Source: an uncultured Pelagibacteraceae bacterium (GTDB taxonomy: Bacteria > Pseudomonadota > Alphaproteobacteria > Pelagibacterales > Pelagibacteraceae). Taken from it: a stretch of 64,000 bases of DNA. Every line of letters starts with the position of its first letter. Within the stretch, counting starts at the first letter, position 1. The translations under genes were made by a program, and so were the position numbers. The stretch spans positions 1 through 64,000 of the forward strand of contig CACMYE010000001.1 of assembly GCA_902617825.1 (NCBI GenBank), in the 5' to 3' direction. A model generated the notes under the pieces. The model searched no databases. It was not told the origin of the DNA and saw nothing but the letters and a program-made list of their open reading frames with translations. This document shows positions 1-10,365 of this stretch, in pieces.

Positions 1-117
1 GAGATAAATTGGAAATTAATTTATGAATTTTGGAATTTGATGATTGATCATTTATATTCCATGAGGAAAGTTTGTCTGTAACAGCAATTCTTTTATTTTG
101 AGAATTCGTAAATTTGA

Positions 118-375
118 GATCTTGGGGCCAACTTACAAATTTTGACAAATTTTTATTTGTTTTCCATAAATTTTGAGGCTGAAGAATTATATTATATTGT
201 ATCAGGGGAAGCTAAATTTGAGGATGAAAAAGGAGAGTATAAAATACTTACTCCTACAGAGACTAGATTTCACAAAAGTTATGAACCACATGCAATTACA
301 ACTTATAAAAAACAAATTTTAAGTTTTGTTATTTGGAAAAACAAATTTCAAAAAGTTTCAAAAATATTTAAATAA
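118..375 (+). pseudogene. Degraded cupin (DMSP-lyase-like/AraC-type cupin fold), 5' end missing
   Basis: ORF contains NFEAEELYYIVSGEAKFEDEKG...FHKSYEPHAI, typical cupin motif spacing; in-frame TGA at 115-117 and no usable start; the usual HxH of cupin motif 1 reads INF. Confidence 0.45.
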
Positions 376-382
376 AATTTTA

Positions 383-1543
383 ATGGAGAGCATAATTACT
401 AGTCAATTAAATCCAAATTTAGTAGTAAAAAAAGATAATAAACCTGAGTGGTATCTGCCAGAAACCAGAAGAGATGGGTATAGAAATTTACATAAAATTA
501 ATAGATACGGTTTACTATATAGATCTGATTATGTTTTAACTTTAAACGAAAACTACAAACCGGAAGTAGAAAAATTATCATCAGTTAAAAAGATGACAAA
601 TCATAAGTATTTTTGCTCACTCATCGTTGGTAAAGGTCAAGATATATTATATGAAAAATACGCTTCAGATTTTAGTAAATCAACTCCTCAAACAATTATG
701 TCTATTACAAAAATGTTAGTAAATTTATTTATAGGAGAACTTGTGGAAAAAAATAAAATTGATTTACAAAAAAATGTTTCTTATTATTTACCAAATATAG
801 GGTCTGGATATGCGACGGCTAAAATTCAAGATGTATTAGATATGAATATTCAAAACTCCTATAGTGAAGATTATACAGATCCTTATACATCCTCTTATTT
901 ACATGAACCAGTCTGTGGATGGAGACTTCCTGAAGATCCAAGTTATAAAATTGGCCAAGAAGAGTTTTTAAATTCAATTCATGCTATTCAAGGTGAAAGT
1001 TTAAAAAATAAAAGTGAATTATCTCAATATAAGTCAGCAAATACTGATGTTTTAGGAGTTGTAATAGAGAAAGTAAGTGGAAAGAAATTAAAAGACTGGT
1101 TATTAGAAACTGTTGAAGCTGCAGGATTTGAAGATGCTATGTATATGGGCACTGATAGAAATAGCATGCCATGGATTTCTGGTGGTGGGTGCCTAATTTC
1201 AAGAGATTTTTTAAGATTTGGACTTTTATTTTCAAGAAAAGGACTTGGTGTTGAAAATAGAAAGGTTGGTTCTGAAAAGTTTTTAACTGAAACCCTTGTG
1301 AATAAAGGCACTAAATACATGGAATTATCTCCAAATAAATTTTTGTACTATTCTAATTCTGCTATGAAATGTGGTGACTGGATTGGACATTCGGGACTAG
1401 GTGGTCAATTTTTAGCAATAAATCTTAAAAATGGAATTGTAGCTTCGTACTTTTCTGTCATTGAAACAGACTCAGGCACTGATGAGAATTATAAAAGAGA
1501 TATGATTAATATGCTGGATGAGATTGTTAATAAAAATTTCTAA
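383..1543 (+). CDS. Serine hydrolase, beta-lactamase/esterase (class C-like) family
   Basis: SITK (SxxK) and YKSANTD (YxN) motifs; ATG at 383 in frame with the ORF listed from 326. Confidence 0.8.
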   Translation: MESIITSQLNPNLVVKKDNKPEWYLPETRRDGYRNLHKINRYGLLYRSDYVLTLNENYKPEVEKLSSVKKMTNHKYFCSLIVGKGQDILYEKYASDFSKSTPQTIMSITKMLVNLFIGELVEKNKIDLQKNVSYYLPNIGSGYATAKIQDVLDMNIQNSYSEDYTDPYTSSYLHEPVCGWRLPEDPSYKIGQEEFLNSIHAIQGESLKNKSELSQYKSANTDVLGVVIEKVSGKKLKDWLLETVEAAGFEDAMYMGTDRNSMPWISGGGCLISRDFLRFGLLFSRKGLGVENRKVGSEKFLTETLVNKGTKYMELSPNKFLYYSNSAMKCGDWIGHSGLGGQFLAINLKNGIVASYFSVIETDSGTDENYKRDMINMLDEIVNKNF

Positions 1544-1546
1544 AAA

Positions 1547-2407
1547 TTAAATTTGGTTAATTTTATCAGCTATTAATATTTTTCTCTGCATTTCACGAAG
1601 TACAGGTTTTTCAATGAGTTTACCATCAATCACTACTAAGCCCGTATCAGACTCATTGAATTGGTCTACAATTTTTTTAGCTTTAATAATTTCTTCTTTA
1701 GATGGTGTAAAAATTTCGTTTAACATATTTATTTGTTTTGGATGAATAGAACCTTTTCCTGTAAATCCTAAATCCCTTACAAGCTCTGCCTCTTTTTTCA
1801 TACCATCCATGTCCTCTAAATCTAAATAAGGTACATCTATAACATCTATCCCAACACTAGCACCAGCATGTACTAATTTGGATCGCGCATATAGCAAATT
1901 TTTATATTCATTTGGAACTCTAAGCTCTGCAGCCATATCAACACCTCCAAAATAAAGTGCTACTATTCTTTTACTTGCATGAGCAATTTCATAAATACTT
2001 TCAAGTGCTTCGTTCGTTTCCATAATAACATGAAGATCAGTGTCTAAAGCACAATCAGTCAGTAAGTCATCAATAAAAGTTATTTCATCAGGAGTTTTGA
2101 CTTTAGGTAACATTATAGCCTTAACTTTTGTTTTAGTTGAAATAAATGCTTCTAAATCTAAAAGACCAAATTTTGTTCGTTGACAATTAACTCTAACAAC
2201 TAACTCTACACCACTTTTGACCTCAAGCGTTTCTAGAGCTTCAATGGTATTTTTTCTTGCTTCATCTTTGTCTTTGATTGCTATTCCATCTTCTAGTTCA
2301 ATACAAACCATATCTGCACCTGATGCGATAGCTTTTGGAAACATTTCTGGTTTAAGACCTGGTGTAAAAATAAAACTGCGTCTTACATTGATTTTATTTG
2401 AATTCAT
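1547..2407 (-). CDS. HpcH/HpaI aldolase / citrate lyase beta-subunit-like (CitE/malyl-CoA lyase family)
   Basis: RRSFIFTPGLKPEMFPKAIASGADMVCIELEDGI and GFTGKGSIHPKQI motifs. Confidence 0.85.
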   Translation of the reverse strand: MNSNKINVRRSFIFTPGLKPEMFPKAIASGADMVCIELEDGIAIKDKDEARKNTIEALETLEVKSGVELVVRVNCQRTKFGLLDLEAFISTKTKVKAIMLPKVKTPDEITFIDDLLTDCALDTDLHVIMETNEALESIYEIAHASKRIVALYFGGVDMAAELRVPNEYKNLLYARSKLVHAGASVGIDVIDVPYLDLEDMDGMKKEAELVRDLGFTGKGSIHPKQINMLNEIFTPSKEEIIKAKKIVDQFNESDTGLVVIDGKLIEKPVLREMQRKILIADKINQI

Positions 2408-2459
2408 CAGATTATTATATCCCATAATTTAAAATATTATAAATTTATTTAAATTGTTA

Positions 2460-3356
2460 TTATTTACTTACATCTTCTTTTGGAGATAAAACCACCGCCA
2501 CTATTCCACCAATAACAATTAAGGAACATCCAGTGATCTGACGCCAGCCAAATGGTTCATCGGTAAGAATACTGGAGCTAATTGCACCAACTATTATTTC
2601 TGATAAAAATAGAATTGAACATATTCCCGCTCCTATTTGGGTTGGTGCCCAAAGAATTACAACACCAGTTGGAATAAAATAAAAAACAGAAATTAAAATA
2701 AGAAATGTCGTCATTGAAATAAATGCTTCAGTAGATGGCGTTGGTCCAAGATAATCGACAAGTAAAAAGCCAGCTACTATATTAAATAGCGTGCCGTAAA
2801 AGAAAAAACCAAAAATTATAGGAAATACTCCGTCAGTTTTAATTACTTCAAGTCTAATCATTCCTCCTGCAAACATAATTCCACCTAAAAGAGCTAACCA
2901 GTCTCCTGCATTTTCTGGTAAAGGAATATTGCCACCTTGGCCAAAAACTACCCATAGTCCACCAAGCGCTAAACCTAGACTTAAAATTCTTTGCCAACCA
3001 TGTTTTTTTTTTAGAAAAATTATTTCAAAAATAGTTGTCCAAACGGGAGTCATGTAAAACATAATTAAAGCTCTAACTACGTCAGTTAATAGAAAGCTTA
3101 ATGCATAACATATAAAACCTCCTCCAATTAATATTCCCATAACAGGTAATTCTAATCCGGTACCTTTTCTTTTACTTATTCTCCAAAGTGCAATTGGTAG
3201 TAATATTAATGTTCCAATTATCATTTGAGAAATTGTACCCCAGCCTCCAGTTAAGCCACCATCCTCAAGAATTCTTTGCGGCAACCAGTATATACCCCAA
3301 GCGCCAGCAGATATCGCAAGTGCAATTGAAATTTTGTAATGATGAGGGTGTTTCAT
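2460..3356 (-). CDS. EamA/DMT-superfamily transporter
   Basis: About 10 hydrophobic segments, two EamA-like repeats. Confidence 0.75.
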   Translation of the reverse strand: MKHPHHYKISIALAISAGAWGIYWLPQRILEDGGLTGGWGTISQMIIGTLILLPIALWRISKRKGTGLELPVMGILIGGGFICYALSFLLTDVVRALIMFYMTPVWTTIFEIIFLKKKHGWQRILSLGLALGGLWVVFGQGGNIPLPENAGDWLALLGGIMFAGGMIRLEVIKTDGVFPIIFGFFFYGTLFNIVAGFLLVDYLGPTPSTEAFISMTTFLILISVFYFIPTGVVILWAPTQIGAGICSILFLSEIIVGAISSSILTDEPFGWRQITGCSLIVIGGIVAVVLSPKEDVSK

Positions 3357-3361
3357 ATTAA

Positions 3362-4777
3362 CTAATTTAATTTAGGTTTAATTTTGCTGAAATTAAAAAT
3401 ATCTTCATATTTACTTGCAAAAGAAAATAATTTCAAATCATCTTTATTTTTTCCCACGATTTGCATACCCATTGGCATACCATCTTTGTTAAAACCAGCC
3501 GGGATTGTAATCGAAGGTAATTCTAAAAGACTAGATAATATAAAAACTTCTAACCAACGATGGTAAGTATCTAGCATTTTATCATTAATATTTTTTGGAA
3601 ATTGCAAGTTTTTATCAAAAGGAAAAATTTGAGCCGATGGTAATACTAAAAAATCAAATTTTTCAAAAATTAAATTTATTTGATTTAAACATTGTTGTTT
3701 ATGATCTAAAGCAAGTTGTAGATCTTCAAATTTAATCTCTTTGCCCTTATTATATTCCCAAATTGCTTGATATGTCATTGAACTAATATTTGAAATATTC
3801 ATTGCTAATGTATCTTCATAAATACTTTTAGCCCTTAAAGTTGTCCAACTCTTCCACAAAATATTCGTATTTATTTTTGGTTTAAGGGCTTCTACTTTAA
3901 GATTTATTTTTTCTAAATCTTTTAATTTAGTTTCACAAATTTCCAATATATCTTTTTCTACAATGTAATCCCCATTCATATTGGAAAGCCATCCAATTTT
4001 AAAGGAAGAAAATTCTTTTTCACTTATATTTTGTTTTTTAAAAGAGCTATCTAAATCAAATGAAAATTTATCTGCTGGATTACCTCCTACAATTTCATCT
4101 AATAATATCGACATATCTTTAGGGTTTCTCGCAAAACATCCTGGTGTTGTAATTATTGGTATATCTAAATTTTGTCCTGAGCGATCTGCAGCTATTAAAC
4201 CTGGTGTGGGTCTAAAACCATAAATATTTGCATATGCTGCAGGTCCACGACATGAACCCATCTGATCTGTTCCGTCAGCAAACGGTAATAATCCAGAAGC
4301 AACAGCTGAGCTTGCACCTCCACTTGATCCTGCTGCAGATTTTGAAAGGTCGTAAGCATTTGAAGTTGGTCCAAAAAGCCTATTAATTGTATGTCCACCT
4401 ACACCAAGCTCTGCGGTGTTTGTTTTTCCAATAATAATTGCTCCTTTGTTAATTAATTGACTTACAAATAATGAATTTTTTTTAGGTTGGTTATTTTTTG
4501 ATCCTGGAAATCCATATGTAGTTTTAAAACCCACAACATCTGTCAGGTCTTTAATTGCAACAGGCAATCCATTTAAAGGTTTATCAATTTCCTTTGCATT
4601 ATCCTTAGTAATTGCCTCCTTTATTATTAATTCTCGATCTTTTTGAAGAACAATTGCGTTTAAATCAGGATTAAATTTATCAATTCTATCTAAATAATAT
4701 TCAATAACTTCTTTAATAGAAATTTCTCGACTTTTTATATTATTTTGTATTTCTTCAACTGATTGATTTTCAAGCAT
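3362..4777 (-). CDS. Amidase (amidase signature family)
   Basis: GLPVAIKDLTDV and GSSGGASSAVASGLLPFADGTDQMGSCRGPA signature. Confidence 0.9.
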   Translation of the reverse strand: MLENQSVEEIQNNIKSREISIKEVIEYYLDRIDKFNPDLNAIVLQKDRELIIKEAITKDNAKEIDKPLNGLPVAIKDLTDVVGFKTTYGFPGSKNNQPKKNSLFVSQLINKGAIIIGKTNTAELGVGGHTINRLFGPTSNAYDLSKSAAGSSGGASSAVASGLLPFADGTDQMGSCRGPAAYANIYGFRPTPGLIAADRSGQNLDIPIITTPGCFARNPKDMSILLDEIVGGNPADKFSFDLDSSFKKQNISEKEFSSFKIGWLSNMNGDYIVEKDILEICETKLKDLEKINLKVEALKPKINTNILWKSWTTLRAKSIYEDTLAMNISNISSMTYQAIWEYNKGKEIKFEDLQLALDHKQQCLNQINLIFEKFDFLVLPSAQIFPFDKNLQFPKNINDKMLDTYHRWLEVFILSSLLELPSITIPAGFNKDGMPMGMQIVGKNKDDLKLFSFASKYEDIFNFSKIKPKLN

Positions 4778-4783
4778 AAAAGC

Positions 4784-5974
4784 TTATCTAGCTTTTTTGA
4801 TACTTTGTAAAACCATATCTTTCATTTCATCCAGTGACGCTACTTTAGGATTAGTTGCATACGCTTGATCTTTCATTGCTTTTTCAGCAATTCTTCCAGC
4901 GCAATCCTCTGGAACATTAATTTCACCCAGACTATTTGGAATTTTAATTCTGTCTAAAAGATTTTCTAAATTTTTTATAAATGCGTCTACAGAGTGATCT
5001 TTGTATTGCATTGCTTCTGACATTCTCTGAACTTTTTCTTCCATTCCTGGCAAATTATATTTCATGACAACTGGTAAAACTATTGCATTAGTTAATCCAT
5101 GATGAGTGTTATATTCAGCTCCTACCATATGAGAAATAGAATGAACATTTCCTAGCCCTTTCAAAAATGATATTCCTGCTAAACATGAACCAACATGCAT
5201 CCCACCTCTTGCTAATATATTATTAGGTTCCTCAACTGCTTTAATTAATGATTTTGAAATTAAGGAAAGTCCTTCTAATGCTGCCCCATCGCACATTGGA
5301 TTAAATCCAGGAACACAATATCCCTCAATAGCATGTATCAAAGCATCAGCACCTGTCCATGCAGTTAAATTAGATGGCAAACCTATAGTCAACTCAGGAT
5401 CAATTAATGCCAAAGACGGTCTTACATCTGGGTGCCACATGCAAAATTTCATTCCCTCCTTTAAGTATGTAACCATAGCTGTAATTTCCGTTTCAGCTCC
5501 TGTACCTGCTGTTGTAGGAATAGTTATAATTTTTGGAAAAGGATTATCTTTACTTATCTTTGGAGGTGTTAGTTCAAATTCAAAATCTCTTAGTGGCACA
5601 TCGTTATTTGCAGTAAGACATATTAATTTACCACCATCCATTGCACTTCCACCACCAATGGCAATAATGGAATCATGGTTTCCGTCATTATATTTTTTAC
5701 AACCGACAGAGACTTCATCTTCGCGGGGATTTGGAGATATGTCAAAAAATAAATCTGATTTTACATTTGAACTAGCTAGATAACTTTGCAAATTTTTGAT
5801 AAATGGTAACTTTGGACTTCCTTTATCAGTAACTATTAATGGGTTCTTGATATCCAAATTATTACAAATTGTACCAATTTCTTTTAGACGTCCTGGACCA
5901 TATGCAATATTAGTTGGGAATGTCCAATCTTGGTTAGACAAGATATCAGACTCATTTAGTTTAAAGTTACTCAT
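4784..5974 (-). CDS. Iron-containing alcohol dehydrogenase
   Basis: IAIGGGSAMDGGKLI, TIPTTAGTGAETEITAM, HHGLTNAIVLP motifs; ATG at 5974 preferred over the 5' extension. Confidence 0.85.
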   Translation of the reverse strand: MSNFKLNESDILSNQDWTFPTNIAYGPGRLKEIGTICNNLDIKNPLIVTDKGSPKLPFIKNLQSYLASSNVKSDLFFDISPNPREDEVSVGCKKYNDGNHDSIIAIGGGSAMDGGKLICLTANNDVPLRDFEFELTPPKISKDNPFPKIITIPTTAGTGAETEITAMVTYLKEGMKFCMWHPDVRPSLALIDPELTIGLPSNLTAWTGADALIHAIEGYCVPGFNPMCDGAALEGLSLISKSLIKAVEEPNNILARGGMHVGSCLAGISFLKGLGNVHSISHMVGAEYNTHHGLTNAIVLPVVMKYNLPGMEEKVQRMSEAMQYKDHSVDAFIKNLENLLDRIKIPNSLGEINVPEDCAGRIAEKAMKDQAYATNPKVASLDEMKDMVLQSIKKAR

Positions 5975-6015
5975 TTTGTTAGTAAAGTTTATACAATTTT
6001 TAAAAAAAACTATAC

Positions 6016-6948
6016 ATGAAAATTTCATCAGAAAAAATTGATATTAAAAAAACTTATCTTGCAGTGACCACTATGTTAATGGCAATTCTATGTGTTGATT
6101 TATATATGGTGGTAATAAAGTTTCTTGGTAATGAATATTCTGTAATCCAATTAGCAGTGTTTAGAAATATTGCAGGTGTTATACCTTTAATTTTATTGAT
6201 TTTATTTACGAAGGAGTATTTTACTATCTTTAAAAATCTTAATAAAAACTTCATTACACTCAGTTTTTTTAGAGGTTTAGGATTTTTGGCAATGAATATT
6301 TTTATATTTATTTCTGTGATCAATCTTGAATTTGCAACTGCAATGACGTTAACTTTTTCTTCCCCTTTTTTTATAGTTATATTTTCAATATTTTTTTTAA
6401 GAGACAAGATTGGAATTTATAGATGGTCAGCAATTTTTATAGGTTTTTTAGGTGTAGTTCTGATTATGAAACCTACCAGCGAAATATTCAACTTCTATTC
6501 AATTTTTCCTATCTTAACTGCCATTGCATGGGCTATGACAGTTATTATTCTTAAATTTATTCCTGCAGGTCACTCCACTGCAAAGATACAACTATTCACT
6601 TTAATTTTTAATGTTTTAGGTGGTATAATTTTATACTTCATTACAACTGGCCATGTTCAGATTAAAAGTATAGAGGATTTCTTTTTAATGACTTTGACAG
6701 GTATATTAGGTGGCACTGCTGCAATTTTATTTATTTATTCTTATAGATTAATCTCAGCAAGTAAAATGGCTTCATTTGAATATTTGGGTATACCCTCTTC
6801 TTTTGTTCTTGGATGGATTTTTTTTAAAGAAGCACCATGGGAACAACTTTTTCCGGGTGTAATAGCTATAGTTTTGGCAGGAATGATAATTATATGGAGA
6901 GATAAAGTAAAACAAAAAAGTATTAAGGGTAACAATCAGTTTAACTAG
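6016..6948 (+). CDS. EamA/DMT-superfamily transporter
   Basis: Two EamA-type repeats of hydrophobic helices. Confidence 0.75.
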   Translation: MKISSEKIDIKKTYLAVTTMLMAILCVDLYMVVIKFLGNEYSVIQLAVFRNIAGVIPLILLILFTKEYFTIFKNLNKNFITLSFFRGLGFLAMNIFIFISVINLEFATAMTLTFSSPFFIVIFSIFFLRDKIGIYRWSAIFIGFLGVVLIMKPTSEIFNFYSIFPILTAIAWAMTVIILKFIPAGHSTAKIQLFTLIFNVLGGIILYFITTGHVQIKSIEDFFLMTLTGILGGTAAILFIYSYRLISASKMASFEYLGIPSSFVLGWIFFKEAPWEQLFPGVIAIVLAGMIIIWRDKVKQKSIKGNNQFN

Positions 6949-7987
6949 CTGACTTCATTGATTTCATAACTATTGATCGATCTATCTCTCCTAGCAGGTC
7001 TCCTGTGTCGCTACAAACTACAGGAAATGATTTTTCAGAATCAACAAGCTTATCTATCAATGTTTCAATTTTAGAATTGTCAGGTATGCAATGTGATTTA
7101 TCTCCATATAACTTTTTAGTATCATCACAACATTCTTTTCTCATTACTTTTCCAGCACTTAAAACTTTATATTTTGGAACATCCTCACAAAAATCTTTTA
7201 CATATTGATCTTTTGGATTAGCAACTATTTCTTCGGGCGTTCCAACTTGTGAAACTTCACCATCTTTCATGATAGCAATATGATCTGCCATTTTTATAGC
7301 TTCTAAAAAGTCATGAGTAATAAACACCATAGTTTTTTTAACTTTTTCTTGAATATTTAAAAGTTCGTCTTGCATTTCTCGTCTTATAAGAGGGTCAAGT
7401 GCTGAAAAAGGTTCGTCAAATATTAAAATTTCTGGATCTACTGCCAAGGCTCTTGCTAAACCTACCCGTTGTTGCATACCACCTGATAATTCTCGAGGAT
7501 AATTATTTTGCCATCCATCTAAACCCACCATTTTTAAAACTTCCATTGATTTTTCAATTCTCTCAATTTTTTTACTTCCCCTTACTTCTAGTCCGTAACC
7601 AATATTTTCTATGACTGTCCTATGTGGAAAAAGTCCAAAATGCTGAAACACCATGCTCATTTTGTTTCTCCTTAAATCAAGCAACTCTCTATTACTCATC
7701 TTTGTTACATCTATGTCATCCATTTTTACTGTTCCTGAAGTTGGCTCTATTAGTCTTGAAATGCATCTTACTAATGTTGATTTTCCACTTCCTGACAAAC
7801 CCATTACAACAAAAGTTTCACCTTTTTGAATTGAAAAACTTACACCCTTCACCGCAACTACATGACCGGTTTTCTCTTGTACTTCCTTAATTGATAATTT
7901 CGGATCTAGTTCCTTCATTATTCTTTTCTCATCAGGTCCAAAAAGTTTCCAAATATTTGAACAAGTTATTTTTGAAGAACTACTCAT
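6941..7987 (-). CDS. proV: Glycine betaine/proline ABC transporter ATP-binding protein
   Basis: Walker A GLSGSGKST, signature ELSGGMQQRVGLARAL, Walker B ILIFDEPFSALDPL; adjacent to proW and proX. Confidence 0.9.
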   Translation of the reverse strand: MSSSSKITCSNIWKLFGPDEKRIMKELDPKLSIKEVQEKTGHVVAVKGVSFSIQKGETFVVMGLSGSGKSTLVRCISRLIEPTSGTVKMDDIDVTKMSNRELLDLRRNKMSMVFQHFGLFPHRTVIENIGYGLEVRGSKKIERIEKSMEVLKMVGLDGWQNNYPRELSGGMQQRVGLARALAVDPEILIFDEPFSALDPLIRREMQDELLNIQEKVKKTMVFITHDFLEAIKMADHIAIMKDGEVSQVGTPEEIVANPKDQYVKDFCEDVPKYKVLSAGKVMRKECCDDTKKLYGDKSHCIPDNSKIETLIDKLVDSEKSFPVVCSDTGDLLGEIDRSIVMKSMKSAS

Positions 7988-8064
7988 TATTTCTATGTAT
8001 TAAAATCAAAATAGACAATATTTTCCTTTAAATGTAAAATAATATATTTTAATTTATAAGTACA

Positions 8065-10188
8065 ATGGATGCAGTTCAAAAAACACTAGAAAATAAAAAT
8101 AATACAAAAAGTATTATAAAATATTCATTGGTATTATTGGTTTTTATTGGAGCCTTATTTCTTTCAACTCAAAATGACGGACCATCAAAATTTCCTAAAG
8201 TTGTAACTGATGAATTTACTTTTACAGCGTGGGTAAATGAGGGGGAAGATTATCTAAAAAAAAATTACAGATGGATTACAAAAATTTTAGCAAACTACAT
8301 TAAAGCTGGTTATTATTTTTTAGAAGATTTTTTACTTGATTCACCTTGGATTTTAGTCGCCGCAATTTTAACTCTTCCTTGTTTTATAGTTGGTGGGCTA
8401 AAATTAGGCTTGTTTTCCTGCTTTGTAATTTATTTTTGGGGAGCTGTTGGATTATGGGAAGCATCTCTACAAACGGTTGCTTTGATGGGATTGTCAGTTT
8501 CCTTATGTGTATTTTTTGGAGTATTACTCGGAATAGCATGCTCTCAGAGTGATAGATTTGAAAATTTTATGAAACCTGTTTTGGATACTATGCAGGTTAT
8601 GCCTGCTTTTGTTTATTTGTTTCCTGCATTATTTTTTTTTGGAATCGGAGGGGCACCTGCAATATTGGCTACAATGATTTATTCAATGCCACCAATAATT
8701 CGACTAACCAACACTGGTATTCGGCAAGTTTCAAAAGAAACTGTAGAGTCTGCAACTTCATTTGGATCAAGTAAGTTGCAATTATTATTAAAAATTAAAA
8801 TTCCTATGTCACTGCCAAGCATTATGATGGGCATTAATCAAGTTATTATGATGGCGTTAGCTCTCGTTGTGTTAGCATGTTTTATTGGTGCAGAGGGGAT
8901 TGGTGGACAAGTTTGGCAAGCAATAAGAAGGCTTGATGTAGGATGGGCAATGGAAGGTGGTCTTTGTATTTTGTTCATGGCAATAATGTTTGATAGATTT
9001 AGTAAAGCTTGCAGTAATAAAGAAGATAAACTTCCATCAAATGTAAAAAAATTTCATTTGATTCCTCAAAATTTAGAAAAATATAAAATTGCAAGAATTT
9101 TGGAAATGCCTTTAGATATTACGAGCAAAATTATAGACTTTATTTGTATTAAAATTACAAATTATATTGCGATCTTCACAAGTATAGTAGTTTCAATTTT
9201 CAATAAAAATACTGCAAATGATATTGGTGAATTTATAAGTAGAAGATTTTATTTGATTCCGTCTTTGATAGCTTTATTTGTTATTTCATTCGTTGACTCG
9301 AATTTATATGAAATAGGAACTTTTCCTAAAGAGTGGAAACTATCTATAAGACAACCTATTTCTAATGCTGTGGAGTCGTTGACAGTCGATCCAGGCTTTA
9401 TTGCGTTTTCTAAAGGATTAAGAGGATTTGTTTATCTAAATTTGTTAAGGCCTTTAGATATATTTTTAACCCATACACCATGGTGGTATACATTAGCAGT
9501 TTTTGCAAGTATTGGTTATTTTACGGTTGGATTAAGATTTGCAATTATTACAATAATACTTTTGTTATTTATTGGAGCTTGTGGAATTTGGCCACAATCA
9601 ATGATTACATTATCCTCTGTTTTAGTTTCAGTATTGTTATGCTTTATAATAGGAGTTCCTCTTGGTATAATAGCTTCATACAGCGAAAGATTTAAAAATA
9701 TTCAAGATGTTGTGCTGGATGCCATGCAAACTCTTCCTTATTTTTGTTATTTAATTCCAGTTTTAATGTTTTTTGGAGGTGGAATAGTTTCTGCAGTTTT
9801 GGCCACAGTAATATATGCAATACCTCCTATAATAAGATTAACTGCGCTTGGATTAACTCAAGTATCTAGCACTTACTCAGAGGTATCAAGATCTTTTGGT
9901 GGATCCCTTTTGCAAACTCTAGGTAAAGTAAAATTTCCTTTAGCTGTGCCAAGTTTAGTAATAGGTTTTAATCAAACTGTAATAATGGCATTTGCAATGC
10001 AAATTGTTACTCCTCTTATAGGCGGAAAAGGACTTGGTCTAGAAGTTTTCAATGGATTAGCTAGATCAGATACTGGAAGAGGATTAGCAGCAGGTGTTGG
10101 AATAGTCCTTCTAGCAATTATAATTGATAGAATAAGTCTTGCTTGGACAAAGAAACAAAGAATAGCATTAGGTTTAGCTAAAAAATAA
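8065..10188 (+). CDS. proW: Glycine betaine/proline ABC permease, two permease domains in one 707-aa polypeptide
   Basis: Two internally similar permease halves (LDTMQVMPAFVYLFPALFFFGIGGAPAILATMIYSMPPIIRLT and LDAMQTLPYFCYLIPVLMFFGGGIVSAVLATVIYAIPPIIRLT). Confidence 0.88.
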   Translation: MDAVQKTLENKNNTKSIIKYSLVLLVFIGALFLSTQNDGPSKFPKVVTDEFTFTAWVNEGEDYLKKNYRWITKILANYIKAGYYFLEDFLLDSPWILVAAILTLPCFIVGGLKLGLFSCFVIYFWGAVGLWEASLQTVALMGLSVSLCVFFGVLLGIACSQSDRFENFMKPVLDTMQVMPAFVYLFPALFFFGIGGAPAILATMIYSMPPIIRLTNTGIRQVSKETVESATSFGSSKLQLLLKIKIPMSLPSIMMGINQVIMMALALVVLACFIGAEGIGGQVWQAIRRLDVGWAMEGGLCILFMAIMFDRFSKACSNKEDKLPSNVKKFHLIPQNLEKYKIARILEMPLDITSKIIDFICIKITNYIAIFTSIVVSIFNKNTANDIGEFISRRFYLIPSLIALFVISFVDSNLYEIGTFPKEWKLSIRQPISNAVESLTVDPGFIAFSKGLRGFVYLNLLRPLDIFLTHTPWWYTLAVFASIGYFTVGLRFAIITIILLLFIGACGIWPQSMITLSSVLVSVLLCFIIGVPLGIIASYSERFKNIQDVVLDAMQTLPYFCYLIPVLMFFGGGIVSAVLATVIYAIPPIIRLTALGLTQVSSTYSEVSRSFGGSLLQTLGKVKFPLAVPSLVIGFNQTVIMAFAMQIVTPLIGGKGLGLEVFNGLARSDTGRGLAAGVGIVLLAIIIDRISLAWTKKQRIALGLAKK

Positions 10189-10365
10189 ATGAACAAAAAA
10201 ATTGTTAAAGGTATTGATCGTATAATCCCAAAAAAACCATAAATATGGTCAATTGATCGCATTTTAGTTATATAAATACTCTAAAATTTGAAATTATATA
10301 GAGTTTACATTCACTCATTTTTTACGTTAAAATAATTTTTTAAATTTAAAAAGAAGGTAAAATAT

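Noticed and set aside
1024-1320. 98-aa minus-strand ORF
   Set aside because: Antisense shadow of the serine hydrolase gene; no recognisable domain
5439-5783. 114-aa plus-strand ORF
   Set aside because: Antisense to the iron-containing alcohol dehydrogenase, whose motifs are clear
7399-7890. Two plus-strand ORFs opposite proV
   Set aside because: Antisense shadows of a well-supported ABC ATPase
9972-10262. 96-aa minus-strand ORF
   Set aside because: Antisense to the end of proW; low-complexity hydrophobic translation
10189-10365. Riboswitch upstream of proX
   Set aside because: No known riboswitch core or convincing aptamer structure could be recognised by eye
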